DNA of 45,431 nt from Spirochaetales bacterium (GCA_018433865.1 JAHDQJ010000025.1:1-45431), one strand, 5' to 3'. Counted from the first letter of the stretch, positions 34,979-43,273 are shown. Notes: generated from the sequence alone by a model not told the origin. Numbers and translations: made by a program.

Positions 34979-35870
34979 CGGAAGCTTCCGTGCACATGAC
35001 CGGAGAAGGAATCTGGTCCAACTGTTCACCTCGATCATATCCAACGCCTACGTCAAGGGATTTCTGGAAGGGAAGATCTATCAAGGAGACTCCAAGGCGT
35101 TCTGCGTCCCGGGCCTGAACTGCTATGCATGTCCCGGAGCATTGGGCTCCTGTCCGATCGGTTCGTTGCAGGCGGTCCTGGGATCACGGGACACTTACTT
35201 CTCTTGGTATGTAGGAGGATTTTTGGTCGCAGTCGGTGCGGGGTTCGGGCGGTTCGCATGCGGTTGGCTCTGCCCCTTCGGTTGGTTGCAGGACTTGTTG
35301 CACAAGATCAAGCTGCCGAGACGGATCAAGCGGTTGCGCAGACTTCCCGGAGAGCGCTATCTCTCCCTCGCACGATACCTTGTGCTGGTGTTGTTCGTCA
35401 TCCTCCTGCCGATGTTCGCGGTCGACTTCATCGGACAGGGGAGCCCATGGTTCTGTACATGGGTCTGCCCATCGGGAACCTTGTCGGGGTTGCTCCTGCT
35501 CGCAGGAAACGAAGGGCTGAGAAGCGTGGCCGGTTGGCTGTTTGCCTGGAAGAACCTCCTGCTTGCCATCACCGTGGTCGCCTCGCTGGTCATCTACCGC
35601 CCCTTCTGCCGGTACATCTGCCCGCTCGGTGCGATCTACGGTCTGTTCAATCCCATAGCGCTGTATCGCTTTGAGATCGACCATGAAGCATGTACCTTGT
35701 GCGGCATCTGCCAGAGAGTGTGCAAGCTCGACATCCCGGTATTCGAAAAACCGAACAGCAGCGCATGCATCCGATGCGGCGATTGCATCGCCTCCTGTCC
35801 ACACTCGGCGATCAAGAGCGGGTTTCGTGGCGTTGTTCGCAAAAGCCCATCCGTCTCAGGAAACGCATGA
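34971..35870 (+). CDS. NapH/RnfB-type membrane 4Fe-4S protein
   Basis: The 299-residue protein has several TM segments and repeated cysteine motifs: CVPGLNCYACPGALGSCPIG near residue 45, CGWLCPFG, CTWVCPSG, CRYICPLG, then two ferredoxin 4Fe-4S motifs at the C-terminus (CTLCGICQRVCK and CIRCGDCIASCP). This is the NapH/CcoG-like electron-conduit design. The start is a TTG overlapping the stop of the CXXC peptide gene by 8 bp, with GGAG 10 nt upstream. It could pass cytoplasmic electrons through the membrane to the CXXC peptide and the TlpA thiol. Its last 59 bp overlap the convergent glycerate kinase gene. Confidence 0.85.
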   Translation: MASGSFRAHDRRRNLVQLFTSIISNAYVKGFLEGKIYQGDSKAFCVPGLNCYACPGALGSCPIGSLQAVLGSRDTYFSWYVGGFLVAVGAGFGRFACGWLCPFGWLQDLLHKIKLPRRIKRLRRLPGERYLSLARYLVLVLFVILLPMFAVDFIGQGSPWFCTWVCPSGTLSGLLLLAGNEGLRSVAGWLFAWKNLLLAITVVASLVIYRPFCRYICPLGAIYGLFNPIALYRFEIDHEACTLCGICQRVCKLDIPVFEKPNSSACIRCGDCIASCPHSAIKSGFRGVVRKSPSVSGNA

Positions 35871-36972
35871 GATTGTCCATGGTCAATGCCAGATCCTCGG
35901 GTGCCCGGGCGATGACCTGGGTGAAGTCCTTGGCAACGCGATTGATACTGAAGATCGCGCTGACACCCTCGTCATAGGCAGACTCGACCGATGGCCCGAT
36001 GTCTCCGACGACAGCTACCAACGGTATCTGCCGCTTCTTGGTCCTCCGTGCGACTCCGATGACAACCTTTCCCCGCAGGCTCTGTGAATCGAGTGAACCT
36101 TCGCCCGTGAACACCAGGTCACAGCCTTCCAACAGGTCGTCGAACCGAACCAGGTCGAGGACAACCTCGATCCCTTTGGTGAGCGTGGCATCGAAGAAGG
36201 CGAGCATTCCTGCGCCCATTCCGCCGGCGGCTCCTGCTCCGGGAAGTGTGGCCACATCCTTGGACAGATCCTTCTTGACCAACTCCCCGAGATCTCGCAA
36301 CTGACCATCGAGGAACTGCACCATCCTGATGTCCGCACCTTTTTGCGGACCGAATACCGCAGCAGCTCCGGAGGTCCCCGTCAGCGGATTGTCCACATCG
36401 CACATCGCAATGATCTCGATGTCTGCAAGCGCAGGAGAACGGCCGCTCATGTCTATCGAAGCGATATCCGAAAGGCAGTTCCCCGTCGGAACGAAGGAGT
36501 TTCCCGACCGGTCGAGGAATCGTACTCCCACTGCAGCGGCAGCCCCGACTCCCCCGTCGTTCGTGGCACTCCCCCCCAGGCCGACAATGATACGTCTGCA
36601 TCCTCGCTTGACGGCATCAAGGATCATCTCTCCTACCCCGAAGGTGGTCGTCTTTCCCGGATCCTTGTGGTCTCCTACCAGAGGCAATCCCGCACAGCAA
36701 GCCATCTCGATCACCGCAGTCGTATCATCGATGATGCCGTAACATGTCTCCATCTTGTTGAAATATGGGCCTGAGACCTCGATCGATATCCGTTTTCCAC
36801 CTACCGCGGAGAGAAATGCTTCGACACTGCCCTCCCCCCCGTCCGCTACCGGAACCGAGATGATCTCTGCCTCGGGATAGTGTGCTCGGATCGCTTCTTC
36901 CATGATCGTACACACGCGCATGCTGCTCATGGTACCCTTGAACGAATCGGGAATCAGGATGATTTTTTTCAT
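35812..36972 (-). CDS. glxK: Glycerate kinase (GlxK/GarK type)
   Basis: The 386-residue enzyme phosphorylates D-glycerate with ATP. Family motifs are PDSFKGTMSS near the start, PVADGGEGSVEAF, IIVGLGGSATNDGGVGAAAA, GAAAVFGPQKGA, GAGAAGGMGAG, and FTGEGSLDSQSLRGK near the end. The frame runs to a GTG at 36987, but ATG 36972 has GGGAG 8 nt upstream and gives the normal N-terminus MKKIILIPDSFKG. It is the last gene of a three-gene minus-strand run behind two polyprenol-kinase-like membrane proteins. No functional link between them is evident. Confidence 0.92.
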   Translation of the reverse strand: MKKIILIPDSFKGTMSSMRVCTIMEEAIRAHYPEAEIISVPVADGGEGSVEAFLSAVGGKRISIEVSGPYFNKMETCYGIIDDTTAVIEMACCAGLPLVGDHKDPGKTTTFGVGEMILDAVKRGCRRIIVGLGGSATNDGGVGAAAAVGVRFLDRSGNSFVPTGNCLSDIASIDMSGRSPALADIEIIAMCDVDNPLTGTSGAAAVFGPQKGADIRMVQFLDGQLRDLGELVKKDLSKDVATLPGAGAAGGMGAGMLAFFDATLTKGIEVVLDLVRFDDLLEGCDLVFTGEGSLDSQSLRGKVVIGVARRTKKRQIPLVAVVGDIGPSVESAYDEGVSAIFSINRVAKDFTQVIARAPEDLALTMDNLMRFLRRMGFCEQRHETRS

Positions 36973-36989
36973 GGATGCTTCTCCCACAA

Positions 36990-37808
36990 TCAGCGTACGA
37001 TGAGGCTGAGACCGGAACCCACGAGCACTGCAACCATGTTGCTCAGGAAATTGACGACATCATTGTCGATCCAACGGATACCCCGGCAAAGGGGCAGCTT
37101 CCTTCCATTCCGGACCTCATGTTCGGTCACCTGGTTGCGTTCCGGATCATGATAATGGCCTTGGATCGTCGCTCCGAAGAAACTGTCCGCAACAGAACCG
37201 ACCGCTCCGGCCACCGCTACGATCGAGGCAAGGAACACCCATGAGGGATCGGAGTAATCGGCAAATGTGGCGTACCAGGCGAGAGCGATCATCAACGATC
37301 CGAGCAGACTGCTTGCAGTCCCGAGCCACGTCACGCCACCTGACATGCCCGGAGGAACGGGCCGGAAGGTCCTGATGGATAGCGGAGGCCTCTTGCTGAG
37401 GATTCCTGCCTCCCCTGCCCAGGTATCGGCCGTGCATGCGGCCACGGCAGAGCCATACATGACCAGGGCCAAGGTCCCTCCCCCGAGACCGTAATAGAGC
37501 GCAGCCGCTCCGGCCAATCCTCCGTTCGCAAGAACCTGGGCCCAATCCCTCGTCCATCCCTTCTTCTGGATGCCTTCGACCATAGATCCGATGATGGATC
37601 GGCTCACTTTCCCGAGGATGTTCGCGGTCACGAAGAACAGCATGAGGATGACCCAGCCTCCGAAACCGGCATAACGGAACGAGATGAATCCGATCAGGAG
37701 GGCACAGACAGCTCCGGAGAGGGTAAGCCACCGCAAAGACAGGGTGATGAGCGCGAGCACCAGATTCACCAGCAAGGGCATCAGATAGAGCCGGATTCCT
37801 TCGCTCAT
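36990..37808 (-). CDS. DUF92 / VTE6-like integral membrane protein (polyprenyl-phosphate kinase homologue)
   Basis: The 272-residue protein has about seven TM segments and DUF92 landmarks: GAVCALLIGFISF, ACTADTWAGEAGILSK, PGMSGGVTWLGT and GSVADSFFGATIQG. Plant VTE6, a phytyl-phosphate kinase, belongs to this family. Bacterial members are mostly uncharacterised. The start is ATG 37808, whose ATGA overlaps the stop of the upstream VTE5-like gene; an upstream TTG is less likely. Pairing with a VTE5-like kinase suggests sequential phosphorylation of an isoprenoid alcohol, by inference. Confidence 0.82.
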   Translation of the reverse strand: MSEGIRLYLMPLLVNLVLALITLSLRWLTLSGAVCALLIGFISFRYAGFGGWVILMLFFVTANILGKVSRSIIGSMVEGIQKKGWTRDWAQVLANGGLAGAAALYYGLGGGTLALVMYGSAVAACTADTWAGEAGILSKRPPLSIRTFRPVPPGMSGGVTWLGTASSLLGSLMIALAWYATFADYSDPSWVFLASIVAVAGAVGSVADSFFGATIQGHYHDPERNQVTEHEVRNGRKLPLCRGIRWIDNDVVNFLSNMVAVLVGSGLSLIVR

Positions 37809-38473
37809 AGGATACCCAAACCCCAATAGGCGAGCAGGGCCGTACCGACCGGTACGGTGAGGTTATCCAGTCCGTAAGGAGTATAGGCTTCGAGCAATGC
37901 TGCCACAGCCGCTATGAGGAACAGGAAGATCCACCACGTGACACTCCAGAGCGAGTCTATCCCATAATATAAGGAAAACACGGTGATCACGAGGATCATG
38001 ACCACGAACATCACCAGTGTCCCCTCGAGGGTCTTTCCTCCCCTGATCTTCCGTTTCCCATATCGCTTTCCCAACAGGGCCGCCATCCCGTCGCCGTATC
38101 CCATCGCCATCGCGCCCATGCCACAAGCCCACATGGGAACAGTCTGCGAGAACCCGGCAAGCACCAGGATCAAAAGGGAGATGGGGAAGTAGACCAGTCC
38201 CAGATTGCGCACCTTGTCCTTGATCCCCAGCACATTGGCAAGTCCCGTCGAGACAGCGATTGCATTGGCGATGATGAAAAGGATCGGACCGATCACCGCA
38301 TAAGCCAATGAGTCGAAGAACGCGATGAGGATGAACCACCAGTTGGAGACGCCGATGTGGATGAATTTGCGTACCGACTCCGAGGAGTACTTCTGTGAGC
38401 GGGAGAGGAGAAATCCCGAACCAATCACCACTGCGATGAAGGCGAAGGAGAAAAGCAGTCCAAGACTATTCAT
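37805..38473 (-). CDS. VTE5/dolichol-kinase-like membrane polyprenol kinase
   Basis: The 222-residue protein has six to seven TM segments and the CTP-dependent kinase family features SVRKFIHIGVSNWWF and MAMGYGDGMAALLGKRYGKRKIRGGKTLEGT, which matches phytol kinase (VTE5), dolichol kinase and the CdsA-like fold. ATG 38473 has no ribosome site, and a promoter lies just 6 nt upstream, so the mRNA is predicted to be leaderless. An in-frame ATG at 38533 would lie upstream of that promoter. It overlaps the VTE6-like gene by 4 bp. Family-based role: phosphorylation of a prenyl alcohol. Confidence 0.82.
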   Translation of the reverse strand: MNSLGLLFSFAFIAVVIGSGFLLSRSQKYSSESVRKFIHIGVSNWWFILIAFFDSLAYAVIGPILFIIANAIAVSTGLANVLGIKDKVRNLGLVYFPISLLILVLAGFSQTVPMWACGMGAMAMGYGDGMAALLGKRYGKRKIRGGKTLEGTLVMFVVMILVITVFSLYYGIDSLWSVTWWIFLFLIAAVAALLEAYTPYGLDNLTVPVGTALLAYWGLGIL

Positions 38474-38479
38474 TTCCAA

Positions 38480-38508
38480 AATATAGGTCAAAATGTGTCG
38501 TTTTTCAA
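38480..38508 (-). promoter_or_regulatory. Promoter of the VTE5-like operon (predicted leaderless)
   Basis: TTGAAA (38503-38508) and TATATT (38480-38485) are 17 bp apart. The six bases TTGGAA separate the -10 from the ATG at 38473, the same geometry and nearly the same sequence as at the hydrogenase promoter (TTGGCC). Confidence 0.6.
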
Positions 38509-38669
38509 GATATTGACAGAGATTACCACTCATGATATGTTTGTCATGCTTTCGTTTTTGAGTTGCAGCTGGTTCTTTTAATCTAGTTTCCTCGAGTCGT
38601 CTTCATCGTATTCCAAATGACCGATTAAATTGACTCAAGCATGCCGCCGAATGAAGCAATTTTAGTAGA

Positions 38670-38686
38670 ACAGGCTCAGGACCTGT
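38670..38686 (+). promoter_or_regulatory. Hairpin abutting the ribosome site of the RRM gene
   Basis: ACAGG-CTCAGGA-CCTGT forms a 5-bp stem ending one base before the GAAGGA ribosome site (38687-38692). It may tune translation, for example with temperature or by binding of the RRM protein itself. Confidence 0.4.
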
Positions 38687-38698
38687 GAAGGATGCTTT

Positions 38699-38974
38699 AT
38701 GGCAAAGAAAATCTATGTCGGCAACATGAGTTACGCCACTACCGAAGAGGAGCTTCGGGAACTGTTCGCACAGTACGGCACCGTATTGAGCGCGAACATC
38801 ATCATCGATCGTGAAACCCACCGCCCCAAGGGGTTCGGGTTTGTCGAGATGGATGAGGATTCAGCTGCAGATGCTGCGATTTCCCAGCTTGACGGCAAAG
38901 AGTTCGGGGGACGCAACCTTCGTGTGAACGAAGCGATTGCCAAGCCCCGCCCGACCAGAAGCTACCGAGACTGA
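38699..38974 (+). CDS. Small RNA-binding protein with one RRM domain
   Basis: This 91-residue single-RRM protein resembles cyanobacterial Rbp-type cold-induced proteins. RNP2 is KIYVGNMSY (residues 4-12) and RNP1 is KGFGFVEM (about 44-51), each with aromatic residues positioned to stack on RNA bases. A short basic tail KPRPTRSYR follows. It probably acts as a general RNA chaperone or post-transcriptional regulator. The upstream 165-bp gap is a candidate long leader. A strong terminator follows at 38993-39020, so it is transcribed alone. Confidence 0.92.
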   Translation: MAKKIYVGNMSYATTEEELRELFAQYGTVLSANIIIDRETHRPKGFGFVEMDEDSAADAAISQLDGKEFGGRNLRVNEAIAKPRPTRSYRD

Positions 38975-38992
38975 TTCGAAGCAAATCCGGTG

Positions 38993-39020
38993 AAGCCGTC
39001 CCCGAAAGAGGACGGCTTTT
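38993..39020 (+). terminator. Rho-independent terminator of the RRM gene
   Basis: AAGCCGTCC pairs with GGACGGCTT around an 8-base loop and runs into T residues. It lies 19 bp after the RRM stop codon and 10 bp before the end of the convergent transporter gene. Confidence 0.88.
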
Positions 39021-39030
39021 CCATGCCTGC

Positions 39031-40167
39031 TCAGCCGATCAGCCACGTGCCGACGAACACCAACACGAACAAAATGTTGACCTTCGTGAAAACCCAAAGG
39101 TAGCGCCATGAAGCCTTGGCATCATGCGCCGCGAAGAACTTGAATGATATCACGGAGGCGAGGGAGGCGATGAGTGTCCCGCACCCCCCTGCATTCACCC
39201 CGAGCAGCAATTGTGCGCTTTCGTCGGTAAAATGGGAGAGCAGCAACGCGGCCGGGACGTTGCTGAGAAATTGGCTGGCAAAGAGGGAGACCAGGAACAC
39301 CCTCCCCGAAAGCATCCGCTCGATCAAGCTCCGTACCGCCGGAAGATCTCCGAGGTTTCCCACGAATATGAAGAAACCGACGAAGGTGAGGAGCAAGCCA
39401 TAGTCAACCGTACGCAGTTGCTCCCTTCCCACGGTCACTGCAACCACCGGCACCACCAGATACCAAGGAACCACATCGAAGACCGCAAGGACCGAGAAGA
39501 CAAACAGGAGGAAGTACCGTGCAACCTTCCGCTTGTCCAATGGTGGAACATCCTCTTGGCCGGGTCCAACGATGGCCTGATTCCTGCCTCCGATGACAGA
39601 GAGCATGAGCAACAGGACGATTCCGCCCACTCCGACCAACGGAACCATGGTCACGAAGAAGTCATGAGCGTCCATGCCATAGAATGAGAAGAGGTAGAGG
39701 TTCTGCGGATTCCCCATCGGGGTCAGCGAGCTTCCGACATTCGCCGCCACCGTCTGCAACACGATGGTGATGATGATCGGTCGGGGATCCTTCAGCATGC
39801 CGAACACCACCAATGTGAACGGAACGAAGGTGATGAGTGCCACGTCATTGGTGATCAGCATCGACGAGAAGAATGCCAGTCCGACCAGAAGCGCACTGAC
39901 TTGGCGTGTCGTCTTCACCCGGGAGAGCAGACGAATGGACAGACGTTCGAACATGCCGATCGAACGGAAGGCGGAAACCACCGCCATCAAGGCGAACAGA
40001 CACCCGAGCACCTTGAAATCCATATAGGCCAAGTACTGTCTTGAAGGGGGATTCAAGAACATCGAGAGGATAGCCAGGGCCAACGAGAGCACGAGAACCG
40101 GCTCCCTCCGGACGATCCTGGCTACCCGCGTGAGAACGATCTCACCAGGCGCCGCCTCCACCACCAC
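39031..40167 (-). CDS. Anion/dicarboxylate transporter (ArsB/NhaD-CitT superfamily)
   Basis: The membrane protein of about 378 residues has ten to eleven hydrophobic segments and ion-transporter landmarks: MLITNDVALITFVPFT, a pore-loop motif with SSLTPMGNPQNLYL, and the repeat-2 equivalents FLSNVPAALLLSHF and NAGGCGTLIASLASVISF. It may export or exchange anions such as arsenite, citrate or dicarboxylates; which one cannot be told. The start is uncertain. GTG 40167 with GGAGGAGG upstream is preferred over GTG 40197. Either lies inside the Gly-rich end of the DUF2207 gene, so the two overlap and are translationally linked. Confidence 0.8.
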   Translation of the reverse strand: MVVEAAPGEIVLTRVARIVRREPVLVLSLALAILSMFLNPPSRQYLAYMDFKVLGCLFALMAVVSAFRSIGMFERLSIRLLSRVKTTRQVSALLVGLAFFSSMLITNDVALITFVPFTLVVFGMLKDPRPIIITIVLQTVAANVGSSLTPMGNPQNLYLFSFYGMDAHDFFVTMVPLVGVGGIVLLLMLSVIGGRNQAIVGPGQEDVPPLDKRKVARYFLLFVFSVLAVFDVVPWYLVVPVVAVTVGREQLRTVDYGLLLTFVGFFIFVGNLGDLPAVRSLIERMLSGRVFLVSLFASQFLSNVPAALLLSHFTDESAQLLLGVNAGGCGTLIASLASVISFKFFAAHDAKASWRYLWVFTKVNILFVLVFVGTWLIG

Positions 40168-42013
40168 CGAACCCTCCTCCGGAGAATCCGCCGCCACCGA
40201 ACGACGAACCGCCGAAACGAGATCCGGGGCTCGACTTCGGCGTAGTGACCACCGACGAGAGAAGCGCGGTGTTGCACCTGTTCAACATGGAACTGAGCAC
40301 CATGGCATTCCACACAGTATGGTTGCCCATATACCATGAGGGAGGCTCAAGTGTGATCGAGGAGAATTTATTCGCCCACTTCTTCTCCAGTCCCAATACT
40401 ATGGCGAACGACAGCACATGATAATAGAACGCAGGATCTTCTTCAATCATCCGTTTCAGCTGATCCATCTCGACCTTCTCGATGAAATCCCTGAATCCGA
40501 GGATTTCCTCGAGCTTCCGCCGGCCGAACTCGCTTCGCTGGATGGTGATGATGGCGAACAATGCGAGCGGGACGCTCGAGAACAAGTGTAGCGGGACTGC
40601 GTACAGGATGTCTTCCACGGGGGAATCGGCCATGAAGCCGCAGAAGAACAGGAGCAAACCGCCGAATGCGAACACAAACACGAAGAGAGCGAACCAAAAC
40701 AGCCGCTTGCCCGCTTTGCTGATGTGCCATGCACGCATCATCACGTGGAAGAGGACCAAGAACGAAATGGAGACGAACAACGCCACGGCGAACAGTACGA
40801 AAGTCTCGGGACCGACATGGTTGCCTGTGGTGATGAGTGCATACGCTATCGCAGGAACGATCAGCATGAGTGCGGTCAATGCAGCCTTGTTTCTCGATTT
40901 CACGCTCGCCAGCGCCCGTTCTCCCCGATAGTGGTGATCAATCGTCTTCCTGAGCTTCTGGTAGGAGACGAAAAACTTGCCTTCCAAGTCCTTGGCTCCC
41001 ACCACGCCCTTCGAACCGCTCGAGAAGAAATCATTGAACATCTGCATCTCATGCTTGGTCGCTCCCTTCGGATCGTTTCCCTTGATGAATGAAAACTTCT
41101 TGCCATCCTCGACGATCGTAAGGCAGCCCTTGTCCGCCCAATAGAAGATCATCGCCGTCACATCCTTCGGATCTAACGATTCGTCGATGATATACCCGAC
41201 ATCGAGCGGGCTCATGCCCTCCGGAGGTGAGAAACGGGGAACGATGATGAGGTCCTTGTCCCGACCATAGCGGTTCCACGAGAGCCAGGCGAGAATGACC
41301 AGGGCCAACAAGACGAGCAGGAACGGAATCTTGTAGATCGCCTGCCAATCGGTACGAGGCAGGAAATAGCCCTGTGGCATCTCCACACGTACCGTGACAG
41401 CCTCTCCCGGATCCAACGTGGTGGAATTGCCCGTAAGGACGGTACCATCCGCTGACAGGTTCCACGAGACGCCCTCGGCACTCGTCGTGCCCCAGACTCC
41501 GCGGGTGAAATGGATGCGATCTGCGCTCACGGGAGAGGGAAACGTGATGGAGAATGAAAATGCACCGATTGGGACCTGCCAATCCTCTCCCACGATATTG
41601 AAGTAGAACTCATCATACTCTGCATAGGGGTCCTCTCCGATATCATAGCGATAGGATATGGCATATTCTTGCATTCCCGTTACGGTCCGGTCGGCATCCC
41701 CGACCCGGATGGTCACATAGGAACCTTCACGCATGACGGAGAAAGTGTCGCTGGCCTTCACCGCGGAGACACGGACTTTCACCCGATCACGCAGACCGTC
41801 CTCGAAACGGTAGTCGACAGGAAGCACCCGATAGAACCCATGAAGTGGGGTGTGAAAATCCATCACGATCCGTTCGTCCACTTCATAGACGCCTTGTTCC
41901 GTTATCCGCAGGTCACTGTGCATCCGGACGATATCATACCCCGAAGCCGCCCAGAGGGACATCGAGAAGAACAACAAGAGACAAACGATGCGTGCGACAC
42001 GATACCTGGTCAT
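40142..42013 (-). CDS. DUF2207 membrane protein with glycine-rich tail
   Basis: The 623-residue protein has a signal peptide or TM at residues 5-23. An extracytoplasmic beta-rich DUF2207 domain follows (about 25-215, including YRVLPVDYRFEDG), then a TM near 230-250, a cytoplasmic region with LIVVPRFSPPEGMSPLDVGYIIDE, and further TM segments near 380-480. It ends in a low-complexity Gly/Ser/Phe tail ending GGGGAW. The function of DUF2207 is unknown; it commonly pairs with LemA, as here with a 2-bp gap. A role in envelope or membrane homeostasis is usually suspected. Confidence 0.88.
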   Translation of the reverse strand: MTRYRVARIVCLLLFFSMSLWAASGYDIVRMHSDLRITEQGVYEVDERIVMDFHTPLHGFYRVLPVDYRFEDGLRDRVKVRVSAVKASDTFSVMREGSYVTIRVGDADRTVTGMQEYAISYRYDIGEDPYAEYDEFYFNIVGEDWQVPIGAFSFSITFPSPVSADRIHFTRGVWGTTSAEGVSWNLSADGTVLTGNSTTLDPGEAVTVRVEMPQGYFLPRTDWQAIYKIPFLLVLLALVILAWLSWNRYGRDKDLIIVPRFSPPEGMSPLDVGYIIDESLDPKDVTAMIFYWADKGCLTIVEDGKKFSFIKGNDPKGATKHEMQMFNDFFSSGSKGVVGAKDLEGKFFVSYQKLRKTIDHHYRGERALASVKSRNKAALTALMLIVPAIAYALITTGNHVGPETFVLFAVALFVSISFLVLFHVMMRAWHISKAGKRLFWFALFVFVFAFGGLLLFFCGFMADSPVEDILYAVPLHLFSSVPLALFAIITIQRSEFGRRKLEEILGFRDFIEKVEMDQLKRMIEEDPAFYYHVLSFAIVLGLEKKWANKFSSITLEPPSWYMGNHTVWNAMVLSSMLNRCNTALLSSVVTTPKSSPGSRFGGSSFGGGGFSGGGFGGGGGGAW

Positions 42014-42015
42014 GC

Positions 42016-42564
42016 CTAGAACCGTACGTTCACCTGGGAACGTTCTTCATCAGCAATGGTGAGATAGGGCAGCTTGGCAAAGTGGGCGATGCTGGCAACA
42101 ATCGAACTCGGGATGGTCTGTACCATGGTATTGATATCGTTGATCACCGCATTGTAGTACTTGCGGGCATGCAACAGCTCCTCCTCGATCTTCTGCAACT
42201 GGGACTGCAAATCGAGGAAGCCTTGGTTCGCCTTCAGGTCGGGATAACTTTCACTCAATGCAAAAAGACTCTTCAACGTAGAGGAGAACGCATTCGACGC
42301 CTCGTTCTTCTCCGTGAGCGTCGTGGCACTCATCGCCTTGTTGCGAGCCTCGATCACCGCGGTGAGGGTCTGGCTCTCGTGTTTTGCGTATCCTTTCACG
42401 GTCTCCACAAGATTGGGGACCAGGTCATACCGTTTCTTCAGGTGTGCATCGATCGCCGCGGCAGACTCCTCGCTCTGGTTCCTCAGGCGAACCAGCTTGT
42501 TGTATGTTGCGACTCCATAAAGGAGAATCACCACCACTACCGCACCAACGATTATCCAGGCCAT
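42016..42564 (-). CDS. lemA: LemA family protein
   Basis: The 182-residue protein has an N-terminal membrane anchor followed by a long helical domain with the LemA motifs YNKLVRLRNQSEESAAAIDAHLKKRYDLVPNLVETVKGYA, SESYPDLKANQGFLDLQSQLQKIEEEL and ARKYYNAVINDINT. The exact biochemical role is unknown. LemA proteins generally occur with membrane proteins such as DUF2207, and here they are adjacent. GGGAGG precedes the ATG. It is transcribed away from argR. Confidence 0.93.
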   Translation of the reverse strand: MAWIIVGAVVVVILLYGVATYNKLVRLRNQSEESAAAIDAHLKKRYDLVPNLVETVKGYAKHESQTLTAVIEARNKAMSATTLTEKNEASNAFSSTLKSLFALSESYPDLKANQGFLDLQSQLQKIEEELLHARKYYNAVINDINTMVQTIPSSIVASIAHFAKLPYLTIADEERSQVNVRF

Positions 42565-42655
42565 GTAAAACCTCCCGAGAAATCAAGTTCCGCACCAACC
42601 TCATGCGGCTATGCCAATCATATAACCATGTCATGGATTCGTCCAGAGATTCAGC

Positions 42656-42684
42656 TTGTATTGTCAACGATACTCATGTATATT
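42656..42684 (+). promoter_or_regulatory. argR promoter
   Basis: TTGTAT (42656-42661) and TATATT (42679-42684) are separated by 17 bp. The -10 lies inside the ARG box at 42677-42690, the arrangement expected for autorepression. Confidence 0.55.
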
Positions 42685-42690
42685 CATACA
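42677..42690. promoter_or_regulatory. ARG box (ArgR operator)
   Basis: TGTAT-ATTC-ATACA is a perfect dyad matching the ArgR half-site pattern TGNAT-N4-ATNCA. It overlaps the -10 of the argR promoter. Confidence 0.6.
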
Positions 42691-42726
42691 AGGAAATGAG
42701 AATATTTATACTGATTGGAGATGTGC

Positions 42727-43197
42727 ATGAAGGAACGACATAACAGATTGTCAGTGGTCAAGGAGCTGATCAAGAACAATAGGATCGACAACCAGGACAT
42801 GCTTCTGGAACTGCTTGCCAAGGAGGGATTCACCGTAACCCAGGCTACCCTCTCGAGAGACCTGAAGATGCTGAAGGTCGGCAAGATCTCGGACGGTTGG
42901 TCGGGGTATTATTATGCGCTTCCGGAGAACGATCTCATCTCGGAATCGGAAAAAAGTTATATCCAGGACGTTCGCCGCGGAGTGCTCTCCATCGAGTTCA
43001 GCCACAATTTCGGTGTCATCAAGACAAGAAGCGGCCATGCAAACAGCGTAGCGCTGGCGCTCGATATCCTCGGACTTCCCGAAATTCTCGGGACGCTTGC
43101 GGGGGATGACACGATCTTCGTCATCCTCAGGGAGGGAATGACCAAGGAAGACTTGCTGGAAAGCTTCAAGATGAGAATCCCCGAGATCGATACCTGA
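42727..43197 (+). CDS. argR: Arginine repressor ArgR
   Basis: The 156-residue regulator has an N-terminal winged helix (VTQATLSRDLKMLKVGK, about residues 35-51) and a C-terminal hexamerisation and arginine-binding domain with LGTLAGDDTIFVIL. The start at ATG 42727 is chosen because TGGAG lies 6 nt upstream; earlier in-frame TTG and ATG codons overlap that site. No arginine genes are adjacent, so it acts in trans, and its own promoter holds an ARG box. It is divergent from lemA. Confidence 0.92.
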   Translation: MKERHNRLSVVKELIKNNRIDNQDMLLELLAKEGFTVTQATLSRDLKMLKVGKISDGWSGYYYALPENDLISESEKSYIQDVRRGVLSIEFSHNFGVIKTRSGHANSVALALDILGLPEILGTLAGDDTIFVILREGMTKEDLLESFKMRIPEIDT

Positions 43198-43273
43198 ACC
43201 TGATTCATATTGCCTGCACACGACTCCTGCATTACACTGTGGATACCCATCATACCAGGAGAGGAGTCAATCC

